Positions 35,996 through 44,055 of a stretch of 64,000 nucleotides of DNA are shown here, one piece after another. Numbering within the stretch: position 1 is the stretch's first letter; the number at the start of each line of letters is the position of its first letter. The translations under genes were made by a program, and so were the position numbers. This DNA is from Marispirochaeta aestuarii (GTDB lineage: Bacteria > Spirochaetota > Spirochaetia > JC444 > Marispirochaetaceae): NCBI RefSeq assembly GCF_002087085.1, contig NZ_MWQY01000008.1, forward strand, positions 1 to 64,000. Reading direction: 5' to 3'. The notes beneath the pieces are model-generated. The model was not told the DNA's origin. It searched no databases and saw only the letters and a program-made list of their open reading frames with translations.

Positions 35996-36451
35996 ATGGC
36001 ACTTGTACGATACCGCAATTCCATTGACCCGTGGCGGGAGTTTGAACGACTCAGGGATGAGATCAACGATCTTTTCGATTTTGATCAGACCGGCGGAAAC
36101 CGCGGCCTTTTTGACCGCCATGTATCCCCGGCGCTGGATGTAATCGAAGGATCCGACAATTTCACCGTAATGTGTGAGCTTCCCGGCATCGAGAAGAAGG
36201 ACGTCGAACTGTCCATTACCGGCAATGTGCTGACCATCAAGGGAGAGCGTTCCGCGGATAAAGAGAAAAGCAGCGAGAAGGTCTACCGGCAGGAGTCCTG
36301 GAGTGGAACTTTTCAGCGGACAATATCCCTGCCCCAGACTGTGGATGCCGACAGGAAGGTCGATGCTGTTCTAGAAAACGGCATTCTGACTCTTACCCTG
36401 CCCAAGAAGGAAGAGGCAAAACCCAGGCAGATTTCGATAAAGGTACAATAA
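35996..36451 (+). CDS. Small heat-shock protein Hsp20, first copy
   Basis: 151 residues. The alpha-crystallin domain (about residues 45-140) has CELPGIEKKDVELSITGNVLTIKGER and the C-terminal GILTLTLPK signature, followed by an I-x-I-like tail (ISIKV). It is an ATP-independent holdase that binds unfolding proteins. AGAGGAGG lies eight nt upstream. It is followed after 14 bases by a second hsp20 and driven by a sigma-54 promoter, so it may respond to an envelope or nitrogen/redox activator instead of the usual heat regulators. Confidence 0.94.
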   Translation: MALVRYRNSIDPWREFERLRDEINDLFDFDQTGGNRGLFDRHVSPALDVIEGSDNFTVMCELPGIEKKDVELSITGNVLTIKGERSADKEKSSEKVYRQESWSGTFQRTISLPQTVDADRKVDAVLENGILTLTLPKKEEAKPRQISIKVQ

Positions 36452-36465
36452 AGAGGAGGCGAATT

Positions 36466-36834
36466 ATGGCTGATAAAAATTTACAGAAACGATCGGAAAC
36501 CAGGCCCACGGTCCGCGCCTGCTGCGATGTTCTTGAAAATGACGGGGAAATCACCCTGAAGCTGGAGATGCCGGGAGTAACAAAGGACGGCCTCAATGTT
36601 AACATCGACGGCGATCAGCTGGAGATACGCGGCATGCGGGATGTAAAACGCCCGGAGGGAGGCAACTATCTGATCCATGAAATCCGGGAAGCTGACTTCT
36701 ATCAGGTATACACCATCGATGAAACCATCGACCGCAACAAGATCGATGCCTCCCTGAAACATGGGATTCTCACCCTCAAGCTGGGCGTAAAGGAATCTCA
36801 GAAACCCCGAAAAATCGAAATCGCGGCAAAATAG
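36466..36834 (+). CDS. Small heat-shock protein Hsp20, second copy
   Basis: 122 residues. A compact alpha-crystallin domain: LKLEMPGVTKDGLNVNIDGDQLEIRG, then GILTLKLGVKE and a short tail. It is clearly diverged from the first copy (shorter N-terminal arm, different flanks), so it is an older paralogue that may form mixed oligomers. AGAGGAGG lies six to eight nt before ATG 36466, and the transcript ends at the terminator just after. Confidence 0.93.
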   Translation: MADKNLQKRSETRPTVRACCDVLENDGEITLKLEMPGVTKDGLNVNIDGDQLEIRGMRDVKRPEGGNYLIHEIREADFYQVYTIDETIDRNKIDASLKHGILTLKLGVKESQKPRKIEIAAK

Positions 36835-36849
36835 AATGAAGGGTCCTGA

Positions 36850-36886
36850 AAAAATAAACCCGCCGGAGACGGCGGGTTTGTTATTC
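36850..36886. terminator. Bidirectional terminator between hsp20 and the kinase operon
   Basis: A perfect ten-pair stem AAACCCGCCG/CGGCGGGTTT with GAGA tetraloop (36856-36879). T-rich sequence follows on the plus strand and an A-run precedes it, giving a T-run for minus-strand transcripts. Confidence 0.87.
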
Positions 36887-38389
36887 CCCGGGGCAGCGAA
36901 AGGATATACGGACCAGTGTGCCCCCGTGATTTTCAAAGGAGAGAATCCCGTCCAGCTGGTTTTCCGCCAGCCCCTTTACCAGCCGAAGACCGAGAGAAGA
37001 TGCGGAATCAGGATCAAAGCCGGCTGGTAAACCCTTGCCATTATCAGCTATCCGAAGCTCACAGTAATCACCCCTCCTTTCGAACATGACGCTCACTACC
37101 CCATGACCATGGGGGAACGCATACTTGAGGGAGTTTGAAACCAGTTCATTCAGGATCAGACCGCAGGGAATCGCCGTATCGATATCCAGTGGTACCTCTT
37201 CGATGCGGATATCCGGGGTAATTCCGAATTCTCCCGAAGTCCGGTAGGTTTGAAAAAGGTCTGTCACCAGGGTTGTGGCGTATTCCCGGAAGTCTATTCT
37301 ATCGAGCTTTTCCGATCGATAGAGCTTCTCGTGAATGAGGGCCATGGCCCGTACCCGGTTCTTGCTTTCCTGCAGGGCCGCCCGGGAATTCTCGTCCTTG
37401 AGACTCGAAGACTGCAGTCTCAGAAGGCTGGAGATAACCTGCAGGTTATTTTTAACCCGATGGTGAATCTCCTTGATCAGGATCTCCTTCTCCCTGAGAG
37501 CCGCGCTTATCAGCTTTTCCGCATGCTTTCGCTCTTCGATCTCCGCCTGAAGATCCGCAGTCCGCTCCCTGACCTTTTCCTCCAGCATCGCTGCATTGGT
37601 GGTAAGTTCCTGGTTTATTCTTCCGATTGTCTGCACCATTCGGTTAAAGGAGCGGGAAAGCCTCCCGAATTCGTCCTGCGAGGAGTTTTGAATCATTGCA
37701 GCAGCCTCCGGACCATGCTCCTCAACGTACTCCACAGCCCTGGTCAACCTGGACAGATGACGCGTTACGGACCGGCCCAGTATAATCCAGGAGGCAATTA
37801 CCGCAAAAACCGATGTTGCCAGAGTTATCAGATATGACTGGTACCGGACAGGATTTATCCTCTCGTAAAGCCGCTTATGAGGAACAGCGACCTGCACCCA
37901 GGCCTGCATGCGTCCCAGGTGGTCCGTCGCCGGGAAACTGAGAGTCCACATCGCGGTGTCTCCCTCTCCCATGTTGACCTCTTCAACATAGGGTTCGGTA
38001 TATCCCGGATCATCAGTACCGGGAAGCCTTATGGCAGACCCGTGACGGTAGGACGAATTGTGAAAAATGACATTTCCCCGGGTATCAGCGACAAGAGCAT
38101 AATCCAGCAGTTTTTTTTCTGCTACAGCCTCCTCGCACTGAAGATCAAAACCGACAATCTCATCCAGTTTTATTTCGAAGCCCAGGATCCTCTCCAGCTG
38201 GATCCTCAGGTTCCGGGCAGTCCCCGTCCCTTCCAGAAGGAGCGCGTCCTGATAGGTTCTTACAAAGAGACGATTCATCAGAACCGAGGAGATCGACAGG
38301 GTGAAGATAAGAACAAGCAGGGTAATCAGGACAATTTTAAAGCGTACCCCCCGGGTCAGCCCCAGGATTCGCTTAATCGTTCCAGGCAT
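36881..38389 (-). CDS. Membrane HisKA_2 sensor histidine kinase with periplasmic Cache-like domain
   Basis: 502 residues from ATG 38389 (the frame is open to a GTG at 38425, neither with a clear ribosome site). A transmembrane helix (IVLITLLVLIFTLS) and a second near residue 185 flank a periplasmic domain of about 150 residues (YALVADTRGNVIFHNSS). HAMP, a coiled coil, the HisKA_2 helix (HHRVKNNLQVISSLLRLQ) and an ATPase domain (NELVSNSLKYAFP) follow. It is the last gene of a three-gene operon and overlaps the binding-protein gene by 17 bases. The neighbouring binding protein may feed it ligand and the receiver gene 39394 is its likely partner. Confidence 0.9.
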   Translation of the reverse strand: MPGTIKRILGLTRGVRFKIVLITLLVLIFTLSISSVLMNRLFVRTYQDALLLEGTGTARNLRIQLERILGFEIKLDEIVGFDLQCEEAVAEKKLLDYALVADTRGNVIFHNSSYRHGSAIRLPGTDDPGYTEPYVEEVNMGEGDTAMWTLSFPATDHLGRMQAWVQVAVPHKRLYERINPVRYQSYLITLATSVFAVIASWIILGRSVTRHLSRLTRAVEYVEEHGPEAAAMIQNSSQDEFGRLSRSFNRMVQTIGRINQELTTNAAMLEEKVRERTADLQAEIEERKHAEKLISAALREKEILIKEIHHRVKNNLQVISSLLRLQSSSLKDENSRAALQESKNRVRAMALIHEKLYRSEKLDRIDFREYATTLVTDLFQTYRTSGEFGITPDIRIEEVPLDIDTAIPCGLILNELVSNSLKYAFPHGHGVVSVMFERRGDYCELRIADNGKGLPAGFDPDSASSLGLRLVKGLAENQLDGILSFENHGGTLVRISFRCPGE

Positions 38390-39401
38390 AGTCGGTACAA
38401 ATCTCGGATGACAGTAATAGATCACTCGTTAACGAAATACCCAGAGATTTTGCCCGGGCCAGACTGATTACCGGTTCTCCCTTAAGACTGGGACTGACAG
38501 GAATATCCGCAGGAGATACACCCCCTGTCAGGATCTCTCTGGCCTTGCGTCCGGCCTCCCGGCCCTGCTCATAACCGGAGATCGTCACCGAGCAGAGGGT
38601 TCCGTACTGGATACGATCCTTCCAGTAGGTGAAATCCGGGAGCCTGCTGTTTTCTGCAGTCCAGCGAAGGACATCTATATAGGAAACATTGGAACCATGC
38701 TGATCCTTGAAGAGGAAAATTCCCAGAAGACCAATGGCATCGACGGTATCCTGATATTCAAGAATTTTCTGTTTGTACTCCTCGAAGCTGCGGATTACGT
38801 CCCAGCGGACAATCTCGATTTTGGGAAGCCGGGTATCGATATCCTGTAATCTCCCCACCACAGGATTCCACATGGGACTCTCATCCGTTACGACGGCGAG
38901 TTTTCTGACCTTCGGTTGTATGGACTGGAGCAGCCTTATGGATCCCAGGGCGTGCTCTTCCTCGAGAACACCAGTAGCCCAGGAGCGTATTGATTCGGGT
39001 ATCTCTTCAGCAGTGGCGTTTATTCCGCTGAAGACCATGGGAATATCCGAACGATGATAGTTCTCCAGCATATAGTCCAGGGCATCATCATCATTCAGGT
39101 AAATCAGGTCCGGCTCCCAGTCCGCAATAATCTGCAAGGCACTGCGACCGGCGGCTTCTATTCCCGCCGGAGAACTCTGGCGCTTCGCATCCAGCTCGAC
39201 AATTCTAATGTCCGCATCCGGAATGGACAGTCCGTCTCTGAACCCGGATAACTGATCGATGTTCCAGGGCCACGCGGCATGGTAGCTCATTATGTGCAGG
39301 ATTCGAACTCTCTCGCGCTGCTGGGCGGAGACTCCCACAGAAAAGAGCGTCAGGAACAGCAGCATGAGGATAACGGAGAGTCTCCGTGTCCGCTTATTCA
39401 T
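38373..39401 (-). CDS. Periplasmic ABC-type binding protein linked to a sensor kinase
   Basis: 342 residues from ATG 39401, with GGAGG five nt upstream. A signal peptide (LSVILMLLFLTLFSVGVSAQ) precedes two Rossmann-like lobes: ILHIMSYHAAWPW, then ADWEPDLIYLNDDDALDYML and PMVFSGINATAEE. The pattern fits the ABC_sub_bind family (PF04392). No permease or ATPase lies nearby; the gene overlaps a receiver gene upstream and a kinase gene downstream. It therefore probably senses a ligand for the kinase and does not feed a transporter. The ligand is unknown. Confidence 0.88.
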   Translation of the reverse strand: MNKRTRRLSVILMLLFLTLFSVGVSAQQRERVRILHIMSYHAAWPWNIDQLSGFRDGLSIPDADIRIVELDAKRQSSPAGIEAAGRSALQIIADWEPDLIYLNDDDALDYMLENYHRSDIPMVFSGINATAEEIPESIRSWATGVLEEEHALGSIRLLQSIQPKVRKLAVVTDESPMWNPVVGRLQDIDTRLPKIEIVRWDVIRSFEEYKQKILEYQDTVDAIGLLGIFLFKDQHGSNVSYIDVLRWTAENSRLPDFTYWKDRIQYGTLCSVTISGYEQGREAGRKAREILTGGVSPADIPVSPSLKGEPVISLARAKSLGISLTSDLLLSSEICTDYAWND

Positions 39402-39789
39402 CATATCCTCCGTACTTCTGCGGTCCCAGGGACGTCTCAATCGCCTGGATCAGCTCATTCTCATCAAAGGGTTTGGCCACCAGGGAACAGAGAGGAGAAG
39501 GCAGCCCGGCCTGTAATCCGGGAAGAGTGTTATTGGCCGTAAGAAAAATTATCGGGACCTGATGTTCCTTATGGATTTCTTCTGCAGCCTCAATTCCTGA
39601 GTAGGCATCTTTCAAACTTACGTCCATCAGAATACAGTCCGGTTTTTTCATCTCGCGTATATAATCCACAGCACCGCGGCCGGTATTGATTATGTGGTCG
39701 ACAGTGTACCCCCGTCGTTCCAGAGTTGTCTTGAGATCCGCTGCAACAATAAACTCGTCTTCCACAATCATCACGTTTTTTCTACACAT
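39394..39789 (-). CDS. Single-domain CheY-like response regulator
   Basis: 131 residues, only a receiver domain. The acidic pair is in IVEDEF, the phospho-acceptor aspartate is in CILMDVSLKD (about residue 56), the conserved Thr is in IFLTANN and the Lys is in VAKPFDE. There is no output domain, so it acts through protein contact or as a phosphate relay. Start ATG 39789 lies inside a palindrome and close to the predicted transcript start, with no ribosome site; a second ATG is six codons later. It leads the three-gene operon. Confidence 0.92.
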   Translation of the reverse strand: MCRKNVMIVEDEFIVAADLKTTLERRGYTVDHIINTGRGAVDYIREMKKPDCILMDVSLKDAYSGIEAAEEIHKEHQVPIIFLTANNTLPGLQAGLPSPLCSLVAKPFDENELIQAIETSLGPQKYGGYDE

Positions 39790-39808
39790 ATAGTAACACT
39801 ACTATATG
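39787..39808. promoter_or_regulatory. Perfect palindrome over the -10 box and start codon of the receiver gene
   Basis: CATATAGTA and TACTATATG are perfect nine-base arms with a four-base centre. On the minus strand the right arm contains the -10 box and the left arm contains the start codon, so a bound protein would block transcription, and an RNA fold could block translation. Confidence 0.6.
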
Positions 39809-39830
39809 ATCAAAATATCTATTCTGTCAA
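39801..39830 (-). promoter_or_regulatory. Promoter of the receiver/binding-protein/kinase operon
   Basis: On the minus strand: TTGACA (39830-39825), an 18-bp spacer and TATAGT (39806-39801). The expected start near 39793 lies about four bases from ATG 39789. Confidence 0.58.
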
Positions 39831-39930
39831 TTTTTTTCCAGATTCCAGGGATCGAATTATCCCCGGGGATTGAAACTTTTATGCATTATTCCGATACTTG
39901 AGCTCCCATATGACAATCCAAGGAGCCCCT

Positions 39931-40866
39931 GTGACTAAGAACGAGTGCGCCCTGCTGGCCGAAAATACCGCAAAGGTTGTTGTCGGCAAACAGCGCGCCA
40001 TGGAATTATTGACTGTCGCCCTTATAGCGGAAGGACATGTACTTCTCGAAGATGTACCGGGCCTGGGAAAAACCCTTATGGCCAAATCCCTGGCCAGGAG
40101 TATAGACGGCAGGTTCAGACGGATCCAGTTTACTCCGGACCTGCTGCCTGCGGACATTACCGGATTCTCGGTATACGATCAGAAAAGCGGCGATTTTGTT
40201 TTTCATCCCGGCCCGATAATGTGCAACGTACTCCTGGCGGACGAAATCAACCGGACAATTCCCCGGACCCAGTCGAGTCTTCTGGAGAGTATGGGGGAGT
40301 TTCAGGTCACGGTGGATGGCAGGACCCTGCAGCTGCCGAGGCCCTTTTTTGTTATTGCCACCCAGAATCCCATAGAAATGGACGGGACCTTCCCGCTTCC
40401 GGAAGCTCAGCTGGACCGTTTTCTCATGCGTATAGATCTGGGATATCCCTCCAGGGACGAAGAGATTCTCATCCTGGAACGTTTTCAGCAGGATGATCCC
40501 CTGGAGAGCCTGGAACCGGTCATAGATCCGGAACGCATTACCCATCTTCAGGAGGAACGAAGCAGGATAACCATCTCCTCCCCGGTAAGAGAGTATATTG
40601 CAGATCTGGTGGCCGCGACCCGCAGTCACGGGAAGGTACGCTTCGGCGTCAGTCCCCGGGGAGCCATCGGTATTATGCGGGCGGCCCAGGCCCTTGCCCT
40701 TCTGCGGGGACGGGAATTCGTTCTGCCGGATGATGTAAAGGAGCTTGCAGGTCCGGTTCTCGAGCACCGCATAATACTGCGTCACGATGAAAGAACCCGG
40801 GGGGCCACCGCCGCGGCGGTTCTGGGCGAGGTACTCGGCTCTGTTCCGGTTCCCGTACCTGTATAA
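39931..40866 (+). CDS. MoxR-family AAA+ ATPase (first locus)
   Basis: 311 residues from GTG 39931, chosen because AAGGAG lies five nt upstream; the ATG at 39910 has no ribosome site. Walker A is DVPGLGKTL, Walker B is VLLADEINR, sensor 1 is VIATQNPIEMDGTFPLPEAQLDRF and the arginine-rich lid contains SPRGAIGIMRAAQA. MoxR ATPases act as chaperone-like factors for partner proteins, often with a von Willebrand or DUF58 protein. DUF58 and a DUF4129-like membrane protein follow directly. Confidence 0.93.
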   Translation: MTKNECALLAENTAKVVVGKQRAMELLTVALIAEGHVLLEDVPGLGKTLMAKSLARSIDGRFRRIQFTPDLLPADITGFSVYDQKSGDFVFHPGPIMCNVLLADEINRTIPRTQSSLLESMGEFQVTVDGRTLQLPRPFFVIATQNPIEMDGTFPLPEAQLDRFLMRIDLGYPSRDEEILILERFQQDDPLESLEPVIDPERITHLQEERSRITISSPVREYIADLVAATRSHGKVRFGVSPRGAIGIMRAAQALALLRGREFVLPDDVKELAGPVLEHRIILRHDERTRGATAAAVLGEVLGSVPVPVPV

Positions 40867-40872
40867 AATCCC

Positions 40873-42087
40873 ATGAGCGATCAGGAATCGACCGTCTACT
40901 CCAGTTTCTTCTCCATGGGCTTCAGCCTTGGCCTTGTTTGTATCGTTCTGTTCATCGCTCTGGTACAGAAAAACCTTAATCTGGCCCTTCCTGCGGGAGG
41001 AATACTGATTATCGGGGTCGGTACCAGACTCTGGAGCCGCCTGTCCCTGTACAGGCTGGAGGTCTCAGTCGATTTGAGCACAGACCGCCTGTTCCCGGGA
41101 GAACTGCTCAGCCTCAGCGTAAAACTCGAAAACCGGAAGCTCCTGCCTGTTTTTACGGGACTTGAGCTGCACTCCCCTGCCCTTCTGGCTGATGAAAAGC
41201 AGCTGCCGCTTAACGGAGAGACACGGTTGCTCTCCTTCGAAAAAAGCCGACGGATCTGGCATGTGACGGCGCGAAAACGGGGAGTGGCCCCCCTGGGAGA
41301 GATACGTATCGCTTCAGGGGACCTTCTTGGACTCCACAGGAGAATCAAGACTGTAACCGATTCACGGGAGATTATCGTCTATCCGCGGCGTGGGGAGTTT
41401 CAGCCCCTGAACATCCCCTTCCAGGAGTTCTTCGGCATAAATGCCTCAAAGGGTCCGGTGGAAGATCCGGCCTGGTACGCCGGAACCAGGGATTACAGCG
41501 GAAACAGACCGGCGAGAAACATCCACTGGAAAGCCAGTGCCCGGCTTGGAAAACTCCAGGAAAAACTCTATGAGCCCACATCTCACCGAAAGGTCCTGCT
41601 GGTCCTGGACCTTTCGGGGTTCAGCCTGCTGGAAGATACGGAGGAGATTGAACACCTTATTACCAGTGTGGGAACCCTGGCCTACGTTCTGATGGAGACA
41701 GGCGCCTCCTTCGGGCTCGTAACCAATGCAGCCCTTGCAGGAGAATCAGAAGGCGTTCTGCCCATCGGCCGCGGTCCGGAGCACCTGGGACGGCTTCTCG
41801 AGATACTAGCCCGCATCGACTACAGAGAGGTCATAAGTATCCTGCCTCTTCTCAAGGTCCTGGACCACGGGGACCTGGGGCTGGTGTACTGTGCAGCCGG
41901 CAAATCACAGGCAATTGCCGAAAATCTTTCCGACATTCTTCCCCGCCGGCGAAGGATACTTTTTATTTTCTCCCGCCTGACGGAACACCCTGCCATGACC
42001 CCTTCCTCCTCCACAGGGCTGGTTGAACCTGCATTCTGGATGGGATTTCCCGCCTATCGTGCCGGGGAGGTGGTTCATGCCGAATAG
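40873..42087 (+). CDS. DUF58 protein (first locus)
   Basis: 404 residues with one or two N-terminal membrane helices (about residues 13-50), an immunoglobulin-like segment and the DUF58 core DYSGNRPARNIHWKASAR (about residues 211-228). The C-terminal vWA-like part (VLLVLDLSGF) lacks a full MIDAS. It starts six bases after the MoxR gene and overlaps the next by 11. The function of DUF58 proteins is unproven; envelope or stress roles are suspected from their constant pairing with MoxR. Confidence 0.88.
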   Translation: MSDQESTVYSSFFSMGFSLGLVCIVLFIALVQKNLNLALPAGGILIIGVGTRLWSRLSLYRLEVSVDLSTDRLFPGELLSLSVKLENRKLLPVFTGLELHSPALLADEKQLPLNGETRLLSFEKSRRIWHVTARKRGVAPLGEIRIASGDLLGLHRRIKTVTDSREIIVYPRRGEFQPLNIPFQEFFGINASKGPVEDPAWYAGTRDYSGNRPARNIHWKASARLGKLQEKLYEPTSHRKVLLVLDLSGFSLLEDTEEIEHLITSVGTLAYVLMETGASFGLVTNAALAGESEGVLPIGRGPEHLGRLLEILARIDYREVISILPLLKVLDHGDLGLVYCAAGKSQAIAENLSDILPRRRRILFIFSRLTEHPAMTPSSSTGLVEPAFWMGFPAYRAGEVVHAE

Positions 42088-43498
42088 GACAGGACTTTCC
42101 CCATATCTTCCGGTACTGCTTGCCACTGCGGCCATGGATCTCTGCCGCTGGTATATAGCCGCGGGTCTCTTTTTCATGATTCCAGAGCGCGGCAGCATTT
42201 CCCTGCTCCCGTCAGGCCTGGCCCTTACCGGGGCCATGTTCCTTTCTCTGCTGATGAGCAGACTAAAGAAGCGCCGTATCGCCGACCTGCTTGCACACAC
42301 CCTCGGGCTTGCGGCATCCCTCTGCCTTATGCTGAAAAGTTTTACGGGCCTGCCCTTCCATTTTTCAAAAGGCATCGCAGGTTTTTTCGGGGCTTACAGC
42401 ATGATCTCCACACCTGGAGAATGGTTTTCCCTTGCCCTTGTACTCGGCTGGACCCTCCTGCTCTGGCTGAGGGGCAGGCATCTGGGATCCCGGCCCGGGG
42501 ATTACAAGCGAACGGTTGCCCGTTTCGATGCTGGAATACTGCTTATTTTCGCCGTTTATTTCCTTCGCATGGGTATACGCCTGGAGGATCCCCATGCCAT
42601 ATCCTCCGTAAGCGCGTATCTGCTTTTCGGCATCCTCGCAATCTATGCGGCCCGCAATCGGGACAGGGACCGGAATTTCATACACACGACTTCAGCCTTC
42701 GGGCTTGTTCTGCTTTTTACTGTCGGCTTTATTCTTCTCGGGACCGCCGGCGTTGTGCTCTACCCTCTTATGGCGGATACAGCCGGCGAGGTATATTCGG
42801 TCATCAGGAAAGGGACGGAACCTTTTCAGCCCCTGATTATTGCCTTCCTTCGCTTTCTTTTCGGCCGACGATCTGCGGTATCAGCTGGAACGGCGGGCGC
42901 AGGTCCTTCCGCCGAGGAGCTCAGCGCCGGTCCGCCCCGGGAACCGGGCTTCTGGATGCAGCTCTTCGAGAAGATTCTGGTCTACAGCATCGGAGGCATC
43001 CTGGCTATCCTTACCCTCCTTATTGCCGGATACCTTCTCTGGCGGCTTGCAGGCTATCTTTTCGCTCCCGGGAAAAAGAAGGATGAAGGAATCGCTTTTC
43101 GAGAGTTCCTTCGGATTCTCCTGCAGAAAATCTCCGAGGGAACAGGCATACTCCTTCGTGCGGTCAGAAAGATCCCGGAGATCCTTTTAAAAAGCCGCAG
43201 GCGAAACCTGTCGGCAGGTTCCTCCGCCTTCAGGAAACTCATCTCCTGGGGCCGTTTTTCCGGGATAAGGATAGAAACCGACGAAACCGCCGGAGAGTAC
43301 GGCCGTCGTCTGGCAAAGGCTTTTCCCCCCGTTTCAGATGCCGTTCGTGCAATAGTCAGATACGCAGAGTCCGAAACCTATGGTGAGAAAGCTCTGTCCG
43401 GCGAAGAGCGTCTGGAACTCCGTCGTGCCCGCAGGAAGACAGGAACTTTCCGGCTGCTCCCTCTGCGCCTGGCAAACAGGATGGGGTTTCGTAGATAG
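42077..43498 (+). CDS. Membrane protein with a DUF4129-like C terminus (first MoxR locus)
   Basis: 473 residues from ATG 42077, with GGGAGGTGG just upstream. Seven or eight hydrophobic helices occupy the first 260 residues, a further helix lies near residue 310, and the C-terminal tail (ETAGEYGRRLAKAF ... VRYAESETYGE) resembles the DUF4129 domain found at the end of TgpA transglutaminases. No transglutaminase core is present. It is therefore a shortened relative of the protein in the second MoxR locus (60864). Role unknown; an inner-membrane partner of MoxR/DUF58. Confidence 0.8.
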   Translation: MPNRTGLSPYLPVLLATAAMDLCRWYIAAGLFFMIPERGSISLLPSGLALTGAMFLSLLMSRLKKRRIADLLAHTLGLAASLCLMLKSFTGLPFHFSKGIAGFFGAYSMISTPGEWFSLALVLGWTLLLWLRGRHLGSRPGDYKRTVARFDAGILLIFAVYFLRMGIRLEDPHAISSVSAYLLFGILAIYAARNRDRDRNFIHTTSAFGLVLLFTVGFILLGTAGVVLYPLMADTAGEVYSVIRKGTEPFQPLIIAFLRFLFGRRSAVSAGTAGAGPSAEELSAGPPREPGFWMQLFEKILVYSIGGILAILTLLIAGYLLWRLAGYLFAPGKKKDEGIAFREFLRILLQKISEGTGILLRAVRKIPEILLKSRRRNLSAGSSAFRKLISWGRFSGIRIETDETAGEYGRRLAKAFPPVSDAVRAIVRYAESETYGEKALSGEERLELRRARRKTGTFRLLPLRLANRMGFRR

Positions 43499-43505
43499 TT
43501 TTTTC

Positions 43506-43534
43506 TTGACAGTATCTGACGGGAGAGTTAAAAT
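43506..43534 (+). promoter_or_regulatory. Promoter of the PerR-like regulator
   Basis: TTGACA (43506-43511), a 17-bp spacer and TAAAAT (43529-43534). The match is close on both hexamers. Confidence 0.7.
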
Positions 43535-43542
43535 AATAATCG
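43528..43542 (+). promoter_or_regulatory. Candidate PerR box over the -10
   Basis: TTAAAATAATAATCG agrees with the Bacillus-type Per box TTATAATNATTATAA at 11 of 14 fixed positions and covers the -10, which would fit autorepression. The A/T bias of the region weakens the match. Confidence 0.4.
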
Positions 43543-43569
43543 TTCCTATTTTTACTTAAGGAGGAGAGC

Positions 43570-43968
43570 ATAGCAAAAAACCGCAGGTATAATCGCAGCA
43601 GACAGCGTGATCGAATACTTGAGCTGCTGCGAGAGACCGGTGACCATCCCACTGCCGACTGGCTCTACACCCAATTGAAGGATGAGTTTCCAAATCTCAG
43701 TGTAGGTACGATCTACCGAAACCTGAACATCCTTCTGGATCAGGGCCTTATTAAAAAGATCGACTTTGGAAGCACCTTCGACCGTTTTGAAGCGAATACT
43801 GCGCCCCATTACCATTTTATCTGTGATCGCTGCGGTTCCATTATCGATCTCGACCTTCCCATCGATCCCGACCTGGACTCCAGGGTCAATGACCGGACCC
43901 CCTACACCGCTCTGCGGCATAAGATCGAATTCTTTGGTCTTTGCAACCGCTGCTCTAACATGCAGTAG
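43570..43968 (+). CDS. PerR-like Fur-family regulator with an apparent ATA start
   Basis: 132 residues if read from ATA 43570. AAGGAGGA lies just upstream, and no ATG, GTG, TTG or CTG exists in frame between the upstream stop (43537) and the DNA-binding helices. The protein begins AKNRRYNRSRQRDRILELL and has the winged helix (VGTIYRNLNILLDQGLI), a regulatory metal site (HYHF) and two CxxC zinc pairs (CDRC, CNRC). The YHFICDRCGSIIDLDLP segment favours PerR over Fur. The next clear start, TTG 43675, would delete the first half of the DNA-binding domain. It probably represses itself and the Dps-like gene downstream. Confidence 0.82.
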   Translation: MAKNRRYNRSRQRDRILELLRETGDHPTADWLYTQLKDEFPNLSVGTIYRNLNILLDQGLIKKIDFGSTFDRFEANTAPHYHFICDRCGSIIDLDLPIDPDLDSRVNDRTPYTALRHKIEFFGLCNRCSNMQ

Positions 43969-43985
43969 GTTTTTTTGCTTTAAAT

Positions 43986-44008
43986 ATAAGAATCGTTCTG
44001 ATTCTTAT
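43986..44008. promoter_or_regulatory. Perfect inverted repeat upstream of the Dps-like gene
   Basis: ATAAGAATC (43986-43994) and GATTCTTAT (44000-44008) are perfect nine-base arms around GTTCT, 47 bases before ATG 44056. Position and A/T-rich dyad form suit a Fur/PerR-family operator. Confidence 0.6.
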
Positions 44009-44055
44009 TTATCAATGCGCAGGCATTGACAAACTTTTTTTCAGGGAGGCCTAAT

